NCBI RefSeq assembly: GCF_029892045.1
Contig: NZ_CP120368.1
Span: 928,001-992,000 of the forward strand
Length of the DNA: 64,000 nucleotides
Reading direction: 5' to 3'
Source: Sinorhizobium numidicum
GTDB lineage: Bacteria > Pseudomonadota > Alphaproteobacteria > Rhizobiales > Rhizobiaceae
The position numbers were made by a program, and so were the translations under genes. The notes beneath the pieces are model-generated. The model made no database searches and was not told the DNA's origin. It saw nothing but the letters and a program-made list of their open reading frames with translations. Numbering within the stretch: position 1 is the stretch's first letter; each line of letters starts with the position of its first letter. Below, in pieces: positions 7,574 through 17,900 of this stretch.

Positions 7574-8803
7574 TTAACCGCGGCCGGGAAGCAGAACGCA
7601 GTCGTACGCCTGTTTCTTCAGCCTTGCACAGGCAGCGGCGGCGGCCTCGCGGCTGGCAAAGCCGACAAAGCGTGCACGATAGAACCTGTTCGCGCCCTTG
7701 CCGACCGCTTCAGTGGTAGGCGAAGCTTTGGCGAGGGCACCGGCCGCCACAGACCGGGCTTTCGCAAGAATTCTGCGCGCTCCTTCCTCAGTCGGCGCCG
7801 CCGAGACCTGAATCTGCCAAAGGCCGATTGCCGGCCGCGATGGCGTTGCGGCGAGCTCCTCCGTTTCGACCGCAGATTCGGCGGATGCCGCAATGACCGC
7901 CGCCACGGCATCTTCGGTCGGCCGCGGCGGAGCGGCATAGGGCAGTGAAACGCCTGGCAACGTTGCTATGGCGACCGCGCCGCGAGGCGCAGCTGCTGCG
8001 ACGTTCGCTTGCGCGGCTCTGCCCAGGTGCTGGTCAAGGAGGGCGGCCATCCTGTTGTCGCGGCTTCTCGCTGTGCGCCCGCCGAGAACCACACCGATGA
8101 TGCGACGGTTGCCGTCCTGGACGGCGCTGACGAGATTGAACCCGGAAGCATTCGTATAGCCGGTCTTGATCCCGTCCATGCCGTTATAGCGGTACATCAG
8201 ATTGTTGTGGCCGCGGATCGTACGGCCGCGGAATTTGAAACTCCGCGTCGAGAAGAGGCGATACTCCTGCGGGAAGTCCCTCATGAGCGCCACGGCGAGC
8301 GTTGCCATGTCGCGCGCGGTCGTCATCTGCTGGCTCGCCGGCAATCCCGATGCGTTGACGAAGACGGTGCGCGTCATGCCGAGACGGCGCGCTTTCGCTG
8401 TCATCATCTGGGCGAAGGCCGGCTCGGATCCGCCCAGCTTTTCGGCCACAGCCGCCGCCGCGTCATTGGCCGAATGGATGATCATGCCGTAAACCGCCTC
8501 GCGGACGGTGATGGCATCGCCAGCCTTGAGGCCAAGCCTGGTCGGCGGCTTGCGCGCAGCCTCCCTCGACATAGGCACCGTCGTCTCCCAGCCGACCTGG
8601 CCGCGATGAAGCGCTTCGAAGGTCAGGTAGAGCGTCATCATCTTGGTCAGAGAGGCGGGATAGTTCGGGGTGTCTGCGTTCTCGGCGGCAAGGATCTTTC
8701 CGGTACGGGCGTCGAGAACGAGAGAGGCACTGCCGGCAAGCGCCGATGTGGCGGCGACGAGAAAAGCGACCACCGCCGCGAAGGCAAATTGCAAGTTCTT
8801 CAT
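7574..8803 (-). CDS. D-alanyl-D-alanine carboxypeptidase with C-terminal SPOR domain
   Basis: A 409-residue periplasmic penicillin-binding protein (peptidase family S11) that trims the terminal D-Ala of peptidoglycan pentapeptides. After a signal peptide (MKNLQFAFAAVVAFLVAATS) come the three active-site motifs: SLTK at 51-54, SAN at 111-113 and KTG at 213-215. The last roughly 80 residues (IGLWQIQVSAAPTEEGARR...FVGFASREAAAAAC) form a SPOR peptidoglycan-binding repeat, which in other proteins targets denuded glycan at the septum. The ATG at 8803 has GGGGGGA just upstream. An upstream ATG at 8884 would bury the signal peptide, so it was not used. Confidence 0.93.
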   Translation of the reverse strand: MKNLQFAFAAVVAFLVAATSALAGSASLVLDARTGKILAAENADTPNYPASLTKMMTLYLTFEALHRGQVGWETTVPMSREAARKPPTRLGLKAGDAITVREAVYGMIIHSANDAAAAVAEKLGGSEPAFAQMMTAKARRLGMTRTVFVNASGLPASQQMTTARDMATLAVALMRDFPQEYRLFSTRSFKFRGRTIRGHNNLMYRYNGMDGIKTGYTNASGFNLVSAVQDGNRRIIGVVLGGRTARSRDNRMAALLDQHLGRAAQANVAAAAPRGAVAIATLPGVSLPYAAPPRPTEDAVAAVIAASAESAVETEELAATPSRPAIGLWQIQVSAAPTEEGARRILAKARSVAAGALAKASPTTEAVGKGANRFYRARFVGFASREAAAAACARLKKQAYDCVLLPGRG

Positions 8804-9120
8804 CGAAATCCCCCCACTGGATCCGCGGAGCCCCTGGCGCGTGACCCGTTTCATAATGTGACAAGCGTGGCATTGTCGCAACATTGAGGCCGAAAATCGA
8901 TCGGTACTGGAATTTTTAATGGCTTGATAAACATTGGATGAATCAAACGCCGATTCAGCAAGGCTTAACCCCCCGCTGCCAAGCTCCGCCTTGACAACGC
9001 GGCGGGGCGAGTGGTTTTGCGCGTGCCCCGCGTCTTACCTCCGGAAAAGTCGATCGCAATGAGAATGAGCTTGGCCTGCTTCGAACAGAATCATCGCCGT
9101 GGCGGGACAGCGGAAAACGG
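8804..9120. other. Divergent intergenic region, 317 bases
   Basis: Lies between the divergent D,D-carboxypeptidase and polysaccharide deacetylase genes and must hold both promoters. It contains an imperfect palindrome around 9000-9030 (GGCGGGGC ... GCCCCGC) and an AT-rich stretch at 8915-8945. I saw no coding sequence and no convincing named operator. Confidence 0.6.
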
Positions 9121-10170
9121 ATGAAACAAGGCCTCGCGCGGATGGTCCGCAACAATATCAAGCGCGCCGTCATTGCCGGCGGACTCAATGCTGCGCATGT
9201 TCTTGCGCGCGCGGGCCTGATGGCGGGCGCGCGCGGGCGTGGTGCGGTCTTTACCCTGCATCATGTTCGCCCCAAGTTGGAGCGAGCCTTCGATCCTAAC
9301 GCGCATCTGGAAATCACACCCGGATTTCTCGAGGACACCATCCTGGCTTTGGAGCGCGGCGGCTACCGCTTTGTCCCGCTGGAAGATCTACCCGGATGTC
9401 TCGTCTCGGCCGACGAGCGGCCATTCGCCTGTTTCACCCTCGACGACGGCTATCGCAACAATCTTGAATACGCGCAGCCCCTGTTCGAGCGGTACGGCGT
9501 TCCATTCACAATCTTCGTAACCGCCGGCTATGTCGATCGTACCCACACGCTTTGGTGGGAAACGCTGGCCGATTTACTGTCTGTGCGCCGCGAGGTGCGT
9601 TTCGATTTCGGCGCGGGCGCGGAGACTTTGGCGACCGGCACCCTCGCGCAAAAGCAGGCCGCATTCGATCGTGTCGCCGCTCATATTCATAGCGCCGACG
9701 AGGCAAGTGCCGTTGCCGCTCTAAACAGCATCGCGGCCGAACAGGGAATCGATCCTTACGCGATCACCGAGCGTCTGACGCTCGACGAAGACGGTCTTCG
9801 CGCATCGATCAACTGCCCGCTTGCAAGCCTCGGCGCGCATACGATCAGCCATCGTGCGGTGGCTAGGCTGAGCGATGACGAGGCGCGTCGCGAAATCTCG
9901 ACATCGGCCGCACGCGTCGAGGCGATCGCCGGACGTCGACCGCTGAGCTTCGCCTACCCTTACGGCTTTCGGCCGACGGTCTCGCCGCGAGACCACCGCC
10001 TGGTCGCGGATTTCGGCTTTGCGGTCGCGGTCACGACCGAGCCGGGCACGCTTTCATCCGGCGCCAATCCGCATGCGTTGCCGCGGATTTCGCTCAACGG
10101 CCACTTTCAGAATACGCGCCACGTAGCTGCCCTCGCTTCGGGCATTCCGTTCCGACTTGTCGCGCGATAG
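9121..10170 (+). CDS. Polysaccharide deacetylase family protein
   Basis: A 349-residue carbohydrate esterase 4 (NodB-homology) protein. The metal-binding motif appears as FTLDDGYRNN (about residues 102-111) and the HxxxH motif as GAHTISHRAV, with LSFAYPYG as a later conserved block. The N-terminus carries VFTLHHVRP, common to this bacterial subfamily acting on cell-surface polysaccharide. No clear signal peptide is visible, although a hydrophobic stretch occurs near residues 18-35. The substrate is unknown; no glycosyltransferase or polysaccharide cluster is adjacent. Convergent with pdxH, with a 15-base gap. Confidence 0.85.
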   Translation: MKQGLARMVRNNIKRAVIAGGLNAAHVLARAGLMAGARGRGAVFTLHHVRPKLERAFDPNAHLEITPGFLEDTILALERGGYRFVPLEDLPGCLVSADERPFACFTLDDGYRNNLEYAQPLFERYGVPFTIFVTAGYVDRTHTLWWETLADLLSVRREVRFDFGAGAETLATGTLAQKQAAFDRVAAHIHSADEASAVAALNSIAAEQGIDPYAITERLTLDEDGLRASINCPLASLGAHTISHRAVARLSDDEARREISTSAARVEAIAGRRPLSFAYPYGFRPTVSPRDHRLVADFGFAVAVTTEPGTLSSGANPHALPRISLNGHFQNTRHVAALASGIPFRLVAR

Positions 10171-10185
10171 CCGCTCGACCCGGCG

Positions 10186-10806
10186 TCAGGGGTACATCCG
10201 CGCTTTCGACCAGCCTCCTTCCGGCACCTGACGGCGGAACTCGACGCGATCATGCAGCCGGAATGGCCGATCATGCCAGAATTCGATCGAGATCGGACGG
10301 ATGCGGAAGCCGGACCAATAGTGGGGCCGTGGAATTTCGCCGATCGCGTGGCGGGCGGTATATTCGGCGACCGCTTTTTCAAGCGCAAAGCGGCTTTCAA
10401 GCGGACGGGACTGTTTCGAAGCCCAGGCGCCGATGCGGCTGCCGCGCGGCCGGCTCCTGAAATATTCGTCCGCTTCTTCGTCGGAGACGATTTCGACGGG
10501 GCCGCGCAGACGCACCTGGCGGCGCAGCGATTTCCAGTGAAAACACATGGCCGCCTTGCGCGTCGCAAGAATTTCGCGGCCTTTCTGGCTTTCGAAATTG
10601 GTGTAGAAAACGAAGCCGCGCTCGTCGAATCCCTTGAGCAGAACCATACGCACATTCGGCAAGCCGTCGGGATCAACGGTCGCAAGCGCAACCGCGTTGG
10701 GGTCGTTCAACTCGCTCTCCTCAGCGTCCTTCAACCATGTGCCGAAAAGGGAAAAGGGTTCATTTGCTTCCGTGAAGTCACCGGTTATTAACTCGTTCGC
10801 GGTCAT
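10186..10806 (-). CDS. pdxH: Pyridoxamine 5'-phosphate oxidase
   Basis: A 206-residue FMN enzyme that oxidises pyridoxine or pyridoxamine 5'-phosphate to pyridoxal 5'-phosphate. Conserved blocks are [32 protein letters not shown] (FMN contacts), [11 protein letters not shown] and the C-terminal [12 protein letters not shown]...[13 protein letters not shown]. The start at 10806 ([11 protein letters not shown]) gives the standard length; a longer in-frame extension to 11028 has no family resemblance and overlaps the divergent lipoprotein gene. Stand-alone. Confidence 0.95.
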   Translation of the reverse strand: MTANELITGDFTEANEPFSLFGTWLKDAEESELNDPNAVALATVDPDGLPNVRMVLLKGFDERGFVFYTNFESQKGREILATRKAAMCFHWKSLRRQVRLRGPVEIVSDEEADEYFRSRPRGSRIGAWASKQSRPLESRFALEKAVAEYTARHAIGEIPRPHYWSGFRIRPISIEFWHDRPFRLHDRVEFRRQVPEGGWSKARMYP

Positions 10807-10946
10807 ATTGCCTTCCAATGCCGTGTGTCTGGCGCGGGGACGCTTCGGGATGAGCCCGACTGGTGTTTCCGCATCGAAAAATGTCAGAGCCTGCCTGCGA
10901 ACTTTCTCGCGATACGTGCGGCTCTGCCGAGTCTGACAGGATTGCC

Positions 10947-11402
10947 GTGCAAGACATATCAAAGTGGATCGATGGCAAGAAGGGTTTTTCCTTCGCGTTG
11001 CTGCGAAGCGCAGCAATTTGCCTGACAATTCTCGTTCTCCCGGGATGCATGGGTACGGGCCTTGACCTCTTCGGCAGTTCCGGCGTCGACCGCTCGCTCT
11101 CGACCGGCACAGTGCCGGTTGCGAAAACGTCGGATGGTCTTTCCGACGCTGTAGCCGTACGCAATGCCGTGACCTCCGCCGATATCAGCCAGAGCGGCAC
11201 CAACGCAATCCCGTGGGCGAATGCAAGGTCCGGCAGCGCCGGCGTCATCAGCAGCATCCAGGAGGATCGCGCCTCCGGCATGCTTTGCCGCCGCTTCACG
11301 ACGACGCGGCATTCCTATGAAGGCATCGCCAAGTTCGACGGCAGCACCTGCCAACTCGGAAATGGCGAATGGTACCTTACGAGCTTCGGCCCCCGCGGCT
11401 GA
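10947..11402 (+). CDS. Putative outer-membrane lipoprotein, RT0821/Lpp0805 surface-protein type
   Basis: A protein of about 151 residues. From the GTG at 10947 (AGGA five bases upstream) it begins with a basic region, a hydrophobic stretch ([17 protein letters not shown]) and a lipobox LPGC with the cysteine at about residue 34, so it is probably exported and lipidated. The C-terminal half (MLCRRF...[21 protein letters not shown]) resembles the small surface-antigen domain of RT0821/Lpp0805 proteins. ATGs at 10863 and 10881 are alternatives. No function is established. It is divergent from pdxH. Confidence 0.7.
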   Translation: MQDISKWIDGKKGFSFALLRSAAICLTILVLPGCMGTGLDLFGSSGVDRSLSTGTVPVAKTSDGLSDAVAVRNAVTSADISQSGTNAIPWANARSGSAGVISSIQEDRASGMLCRRFTTTRHSYEGIAKFDGSTCQLGNGEWYLTSFGPRG

Positions 11403-11626
11403 ACCACCGGCGGCTGAAATAGGCGGTTAACCACGTTGTCTCAAAGCGGCTGACGGGCGTTCGAAACCGTCAGCTTCAACCGGCCATGCGGCGGAGGACT
11501 AACCGATATTTAGCAACTTCTCCGGATCATCGCCCGGAAAGAGGCGATCGCCGGCTCTCCCACTCGTCGTGGAGAGGGGAGCTAGCGGGGAGAGAAACCG
11601 CCGGTCAAAGAAGATGGTACCAAGCC

Positions 11627-12679
11627 ATGCGTGATCCTTACGCAATCCTCGGCGTGCGTCGCAATGCCGGGCAGGAAGAAATCAAGGCCGCCTGGCGGTC
11701 CGTCGCCAAAACAGTTCATCCGGATCGCAATCAGGACGATCCGCTGGCTGCGGAGCGTTTCGCCGAAGCCGGTAGAGCCTATGAACTCCTGCGCGATCCC
11801 GTGCTCAGAAACCATTACGATCGCGTGCGCCGCGAGGCGGAACTGCGCCGCATGGAGGCGATGAAGGCGAAGATGCGCGGCCCGGAGCCTACCGAGGAGC
11901 CGGTTGGCGCCGAGACGGCGGAGGAGGCGATTTCCCGGATCTTCGGGGTCGAGCCGCAGCCGGGATCGCCGGCCTCAAGGCCGAGGCCCTCGCGGGCAGT
12001 CGAAAGACCCGAGCCGGCGACGAGTGCCAAACCGGAAGCGGGCGCTGAGCCGAAACAGGAGGAGCCTTCGCACCCGGAGGCGGCAATTGTGCGGCGCTCT
12101 GCCGCGCCGGCGGCCGATATCGTCGCCGCTATCGTCCGGCGTATTCGCGGCCGTATCGCTAAAACCGCGGAGAAGGTTCCGGACCTTGCGGTCGACGTGC
12201 ATGCGACCCTCGAGGATGTCATCAACCGGACGCGCCTCGCAGTCGAACTGCCCGATGGCGAAACGATAAAGATCACGGTCCCGCCCGGCGCAACCGACGG
12301 GCAGGCGATCCGTTTGAAGGAACAGGGATACCGCGTCACCGGGATGACGCGCGGCGATGTCGTCGCGACGTTGCGAATTCGACAGGACGGGCCGTTCCGA
12401 ACCCATGGACTGGACCTCCTGACGACGCTGCCATTGGACCTGCAGAATGCAGTGCTGGGTTGCGAGACCGTGATCGAAACGCCAAACGGACCGGTCGCCG
12501 TCGCGGTGCCCGCCTGGTCGGGATCGGACAAGGTAATCCGTATTCCAGGAAAGGGACTGCGCGGTGCCGACGGGGAAAGCGGCGATTTGCTTGTCGAACT
12601 GCGGCTGATGCTGCACGAAAAACCGGATGGCAAAGTGACTGATCTGATGCGATCGCTGCGAGACGGCCTCTATTTGTGA
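11627..12679 (+). CDS. J-domain co-chaperone (DnaJ/CbpA-like, no zinc finger)
   Basis: A 350-residue protein. An N-terminal J domain starts MRDPYAILGV and carries the HPD triad in TVHPDRN (about residues 32-34), which stimulates DnaK. A low-complexity Pro/Glu/Ala linker (about 85-190) follows, then a DnaJ C-terminal substrate-binding region with LPDGETIKITVPPGATDGQ and a second half ending VRIPGKGLRG-like. The CxxCxGxG repeats of canonical DnaJ are absent, so it resembles CbpA. The ATG at 11627 starts precisely at the J domain; earlier in-frame starts add unrelated residues. Located about 200 bases before fabI. Confidence 0.88.
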   Translation: MRDPYAILGVRRNAGQEEIKAAWRSVAKTVHPDRNQDDPLAAERFAEAGRAYELLRDPVLRNHYDRVRREAELRRMEAMKAKMRGPEPTEEPVGAETAEEAISRIFGVEPQPGSPASRPRPSRAVERPEPATSAKPEAGAEPKQEEPSHPEAAIVRRSAAPAADIVAAIVRRIRGRIAKTAEKVPDLAVDVHATLEDVINRTRLAVELPDGETIKITVPPGATDGQAIRLKEQGYRVTGMTRGDVVATLRIRQDGPFRTHGLDLLTTLPLDLQNAVLGCETVIETPNGPVAVAVPAWSGSDKVIRIPGKGLRGADGESGDLLVELRLMLHEKPDGKVTDLMRSLRDGLYL

Positions 12680-12880
12680 TGGATTTTTGACAAGCTGAAC
12701 CAATATTACGGGGACTAACAGTTCCTGATCCGCACCGCGCTTGAACCGCTGTGACGGCTATGCCATAGGCAATGCTCGACAATTTGCCGCACCCGCACGG
12801 GGCCGGTTCGGCGTCATTGACATTCATGAACTCTCGCATCGGCGGCGGCTGGTGCAGGCAGACAGTATTGGGGACATTCC

Positions 12881-13699
12881 ATGGCTCAGACATCGGGTCT
12901 GATGAATGGCAAGCGCGGCGTTATCATGGGCGTCGCAAACAATCGCTCGATTGCATGGGGCATCGCGAAGGCTTGCTCGGAAGCTGGCGCTGAAATTGCG
13001 CTGACGTGGCAGGGCGATGCGCTCAAGAAACGCGTCGAACCGCTGGCACAGGAACTCGGTGCCTTCATGGCCGGCCATTGCGACGTAACCGACCTCGCCA
13101 CCATCGACGCCGTCTTCTCGACGCTCGAAGAGAAGTGGGGCAAGATCGACTTCGTCGTGCACGCCATCGCCTTCTCCGACAAGGATGAACTGACGGGCCG
13201 CTACCTGGATACGAGCCGCGATAACTTCGCGCGCACGATGGACATCTCCGTTTATTCCTTCACCGCCGTCGCTGCGCGCGCCGAGCGCATCATGAACGAT
13301 GGCGGCTCGATGTTGACGCTCACCTATTACGGCGCCGAAAAGGTGATGCCGCATTATAACGTCATGGGTGTTGCCAAGGCGGCGCTCGAGGCAAGCGTGC
13401 GCTATCTTGCCGTCGACGTCGGCAATCGCGGCATCCGCGTCAATGCGATCTCGGCAGGCCCGATCAAGACGCTTGCCGCCTCCGGCATCGGCGATTTCCG
13501 CTATATCCTCAAGTGGAACGAATACAATGCGCCGCTGAAGCGCACCGTTTCGATCGAGGAGGTCGGCAACTCGGCACTGTACCTGCTTTCCGACCTCTCG
13601 AGCGGCGTCACCGGTGAAGTCCACCATGTCGATTCCGGTTATCATACGGTCGGTATGAAGGCGGTCGATGCGCCGGATATTTCCGTTCTGAAGGACTGA
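12881..13699 (+). CDS. fabI: Enoyl-[acyl-carrier-protein] reductase (NADH) FabI
   Basis: A 272-residue short-chain dehydrogenase-like enzyme that reduces enoyl-ACP in fatty-acid elongation, in the cytoplasm. The FabI cofactor motif is VIMGVANNRSIAWGIA (residues 14-29), and the catalytic pair appears as YYGAEK and Y159-x6-K166 (YNVMGVAK), the Y-x6-K spacing specific to FabI. C-terminal residues (SSGVTGEVHHVDSGYH) are also typical. The neighbouring gene encodes a histidine phosphatase 43 bases downstream. Sinorhizobium is known to carry more than one fabI; which copy this is cannot be settled here. Confidence 0.95.
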   Translation: MAQTSGLMNGKRGVIMGVANNRSIAWGIAKACSEAGAEIALTWQGDALKKRVEPLAQELGAFMAGHCDVTDLATIDAVFSTLEEKWGKIDFVVHAIAFSDKDELTGRYLDTSRDNFARTMDISVYSFTAVAARAERIMNDGGSMLTLTYYGAEKVMPHYNVMGVAKAALEASVRYLAVDVGNRGIRVNAISAGPIKTLAASGIGDFRYILKWNEYNAPLKRTVSIEEVGNSALYLLSDLSSGVTGEVHHVDSGYHTVGMKAVDAPDISVLKD

Positions 13700-13742
13700 T
13701 TTCCTTCATTGCTGGAAAGGCGGCAATGACGGCTGGCCCGGA

Positions 13743-14336
13743 GTGAACACTGTGCTCATCTACATGGTTCGCCACGGACAAACGGACTGGAATGCAGAGA
13801 GCCGTCTTCAGGGGCAAAAGGACATTCCCCTCAACGAAACCGGTCGCCGACAGGCGACCGAAAATGGTCTCGCTCTAGCGAAAGTTCTCGCGCGAGATGC
13901 CGTCGGTTTCGACTTCGTGAGCAGCCCGCTCGGACGCACGCGCGAAACCATGGAGCGCCTTCGCCGCGCAATGGGACTTGATCCCTTCGCCTATCGTACG
14001 GACGAACGGTTGAAGGAGGTCTCCTTCGGCGACTGGGAGGGCTATACGCTCCCGGAACTGAAACGCGAGGTGCCGGGGCGGATCGCCGAAAGACGGGCGG
14101 CCAAATGGGATTTCATTCCCCCCGGTCCCGATGCGGAAAGTTATGAGATCCTGTCCTGGCGCGTAGGCGCCTGGCTCAAGGATGTGGCGCGACCCACCGT
14201 CTGCGTCAGCCATGGGGGCGTCATCCGCGCGCTCTTCAAACTTCTTGGTGAAATGAGTGCCGATGAGGCGGCCACCGCCGCCATTCCGCAGGACAGGTTG
14301 TTGAAGATCGCCGACGGCTCCATTGGCTGGCTTTGA
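13743..14336 (+). CDS. Histidine phosphatase (phosphoglycerate mutase-like) protein
   Basis: A 197-residue member of the histidine phosphatase superfamily. The catalytic RHG motif is in LIYMVRHGQTDWN, and the second conserved histidine appears in VCVSHGGVIRALF. Length and motifs fit broad-specificity phosphatases of the GpmB/CobC type rather than the glycolytic mutase, so the substrate is open. The start is a GTG at 13743; a GTG nine bases later is better spaced from GGAG and equally possible. Follows fabI on the same strand. Confidence 0.82.
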   Translation: MNTVLIYMVRHGQTDWNAESRLQGQKDIPLNETGRRQATENGLALAKVLARDAVGFDFVSSPLGRTRETMERLRRAMGLDPFAYRTDERLKEVSFGDWEGYTLPELKREVPGRIAERRAAKWDFIPPGPDAESYEILSWRVGAWLKDVARPTVCVSHGGVIRALFKLLGEMSADEAATAAIPQDRLLKIADGSIGWL

Positions 14337-14413
14337 ACGCGGGGACCGCTCCCGAAGTCAACATCGATGAGGCCCGGAGAGGGAAATTTGGACGTCCGTA
14401 TTGGCTCGAAGAC

Positions 14414-14674
14414 CTACTGGACGATTTCCAGATCATTGATGACGCGTTTGCCGTCGACCTCGGTATAGAAGACGAGAACCTTGACGCCCGCCTTCAGTCC
14501 TTCGAAATTGAATTCCTCGGGTGCCTGATAACTCTTGCCATCGTCCAGCGACAGGCTCAGCCGGTCCGTGTCCACACTGGTTATCACGGCCTCGACATCG
14601 GCGCTTTCGGCATGCGCGGAAAGCGGCGAAAGCAAGCCAGCGGTAGCCATGAGCGCGGCAATGACAAATCGCAT
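14414..14674 (-). CDS. Small secreted DUF1344 protein
   Basis: An 86-residue protein starting MRFVIAALMATAGLLSP, a clear signal peptide ending near SAHA. The mature part (EAVITSVDTDRLSLSLDDGK...LKAGVKVLVFY) matches the DUF1344 family of small periplasmic rhizobial proteins, function unknown. A longer in-frame extension upstream (to 14842) would hide the signal peptide and is rejected. Convergent with the preceding histidine phosphatase and divergent from the GGDEF-EAL gene. Confidence 0.78.
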   Translation of the reverse strand: MRFVIAALMATAGLLSPLSAHAESADVEAVITSVDTDRLSLSLDDGKSYQAPEEFNFEGLKAGVKVLVFYTEVDGKRVINDLEIVQ

Positions 14675-14974
14675 CTTTCTTGCCCTCTTCCATGATTCTG
14701 CGAATATTCTTGTCATCACCCTTTGATCCCCGATTGTGGCAAAAGTAGCCGTATAACCGCAGCTTTCGGCACACCGCCGATCGTTTCCCGAAACGTGTGG
14801 CCGGCTTGATCGGAGAGTGAATGCGGGCGCGGCGAATTTCAAGCAACCAAACCGTGAACACGCTCACGACGTGCTTTGACGGCGGGCGCTATCACCAGGT
14901 TTTCCAAGGAAATTTCGCGAAAGCCTATCTTAAGACTCCAACGCTACGGTGCTCGGCGGATTGGGGAAAAACCA

Positions 14975-17900
14975 GTGATCATTGCCGTTCTGCGTCATCA
15001 CATCCGCACGGTCGCCAAACTTGCAAGACCGTCGCTCATTCCGGCGGCTATCGCCGGCATGGTCGTCTTCATGGGTGGGTATGTATACGAGCGTCAGAAT
15101 CGCGAAAATTTCCGCAACGAGCTGAAGATTAATGTTGAAGGCGAACTGAACCTCATAGCCAGCCGGCTCCACGCGGAAATCAATGCGAACATTGCGGCAC
15201 TGAACGGAATCGCGAATGGGCTGGCGATCCGCCCGGATATGACGCCGGAGGATGTCGACGGGCTGGCCAAGAAGCTGCTTCAGCAGAACCCGCTGATGGT
15301 GCGCATTTCGGTGGCACAAAGCGGAGTGGTCGGTTTGGCTTTTCCAAAAGCCAGCCAGGAATGGTTCATCGGGACGGACTTCAACAAATTCCGGACTACC
15401 CGCATGGCGGTGGAGCGGGCGGCTTCGGCCGTGAAGCCGGTCATTGTCGGACCCGTTCGCCTGCCGACCGGCCGCAGCGGCTTCGAACTCTTCCTGCCTG
15501 TGTTCTCCAAAACGGAAGGACATAGCGGCCTCTGGGGTTTCGTCGAAGCGGTTCTTGACGATAAGGCGCTTTACCGGGCGGCCCACCTGTTCGAGGAACG
15601 CGACGAGCGCGCCGAAAATTTCGGCGCCCATCGGCATGTCGATCTACGTCTTTCGATTCGCGACATTTCCGTCAGCGACAATGTTCAGGACGCGTTTCTC
15701 GGTGAGGACGAAGTCTTTCGGAGCGCGCCGGTCGTTCGTGAGCTACATCTGCCTGGCGGCATTTGGGAACTGGCAGCAGTCCCTGCCCGAGGCTGGACGC
15801 AGGAGCCTGAAAACGGGGGAGACATCAGGCTGGCAATCGCGGCCGCGGTTGCCATCGTCGTCATTCCCATCCTGTTGACCGGCGGCCTCGTCAATGAGCG
15901 GCAGCGCAATATCGCCAGGTTGAGGGCGCGCGAAAGCGAAGTGATGGCGCTTTCGCACCGCCTCAAGCTTGCGCTCGATGCCTCGAAGATCGGCATATGG
16001 GAAATCGACATAGAGACACAGGAACGGTCCTGGGACGACCGCATGTTTCATCTGCACGGGGTTGCGCATGACGGCCGTGAACCCAGTTATGACGAGTGGC
16101 GTGCAGCCGTGCACCCGGACGACATAGCCGCCGCTTCGATGACGCTGTTCCGCAGCCTTGGAGCGGGCATCGAGTATCGTTCGCAGTATCGCGTCGTGCT
16201 GCCGGATGGCAGCATACGCCACATCCGCAACGTCGGTTCCGGCCACGACGGCGCCGACGGTCGAGCCAAGATTACCGGGATTAGCTGGGATGTTACCGAT
16301 GATGTCTTGAAGAACGAACGGTTGCGGGCGGCCAAAGAGCAGGTCGACCTCCAGAACTTGGAGTTGGAACAGGCGCTGAAAGAGCTGTCGGAGCGGGAAC
16401 AGGAACTGGAGAGACTTACGCGGAGGCTCGACCTCGCGCTCGATTCCTACCGCTGCGGTTTGTGGGAAGCCGATCTCGACGAGAATGTGATCTATTGGGA
16501 CGAGCGAATGCACCAGCTCTATGGTCTTGTCTACGTTGACGGCAGGATTCCCAGAGACATGTGGCTGCAAACAGTACATCCGGAGGATCGGCCGCAAGTG
16601 GTCAAGAATATCCGCCAGGCTGTCGTGACCCGCGACGCCTATCAACAGCAGTCACGCATCGTGCTGCCCGACGGTACAATTCGGCACGTGCGGTCCGTCG
16701 GAAAGTTGCATCAATCACCAGAGGGCCAGAAGAAACTCATCGGCATCGCCTTCGATGTCAGCGACGACGTGTTGCTCACCGAACAGTTGCGGGCCGCCAA
16801 GGCCATGGCCGATGTGAAGAATGCGGAGCTCGCTCACGCCAAGGATCGCATCGAGCACAATGCTCTCCACGACCCGCTGACGGGTCTCGGCAACCGCCGC
16901 ATGCTCGACAGGGTGTTGGAGCAGCTGTCGGCGGCGAGCGCCGAAACACCGGACAGCATCGCCATTCTTCATATCGATCTCGATCGCTTCAAGCAGATCA
17001 ACGATACGCTCGGACATGCGGCGGGCGATGCGATGCTCGTCCATGCATCGGAGATCTTGCGCTCTAGCATCTCGGCGAATGACATCGTCGCACGCATCGG
17101 CGGCGATGAGTTCGTTGTGGTGATTTCCGGAGCACCCGAGGACGGCGCGCTAGCAGCCCTTTGCGACCGCATCACCGCGCAGATGCGCCAGCCGGTCGAT
17201 TACAACGGCTTCTCCTGCCGCTTCGGCGTCAGCATAGGGATTGCCGTTGCACGTGGATCGGCGGTGGACGCGCGCAAGCTGCTTGTCAATGCCGACATTG
17301 CGCTCTACCGAGCCAAGAAAAATGGTCGCAATCGGCATCAATTCTTCACGCCGATGCTACAGGCCGAGGTGGTCACCACCAAACGGATTGCCGACGAAAT
17401 CCTTGAAGGCATCGAACGCGACGAATTCGTTCCCTGGTATCAGCCGCAGTTCGATGCCTCGACGCTTGCGCTCTCCGGTGTTGAGGCGCTGATCCGCTGG
17501 CAGCATCCGCGCGAGGGCATTCTCACTCCCGATCGATTCCTGCGGATCGCCGAAGAGCTGAACGTGACCGCCGTGCTCGATCGGTTGGTTCTCGAAAAGT
17601 CGCTGGCCGACCGGATGCGCTGGACGGCGGCGGGCCTCAGGGTTCCGAAGATTTCCGTCAATGTTTCTGCCAAGCGCCTGCAGGAAAGGGATCTGCTCGC
17701 CTCGCTCGAAGGGCTCAGCATCGTGCCCGGTCAAATCTCGTTCGAACTGGTGGAGTCTATCTTCCTGGACGAAAGCGACGACGTCGTGACTGCCAACATC
17801 GATGGGATCAAGAAACTCGGCATCGATATCGAGATCGATGATTTCGGCACCGGACACACCTCGATCGTCAGTCTCCTGAAGATCAAGCCGAAGCGGCTGA

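Noticed and set aside
11449..11474. GCTGACGG / CCGTCAGC hairpin after the RT0821-type lipoprotein
   Set aside because: Short stem, ten-base loop and no T-run. Too weak to call a terminator.
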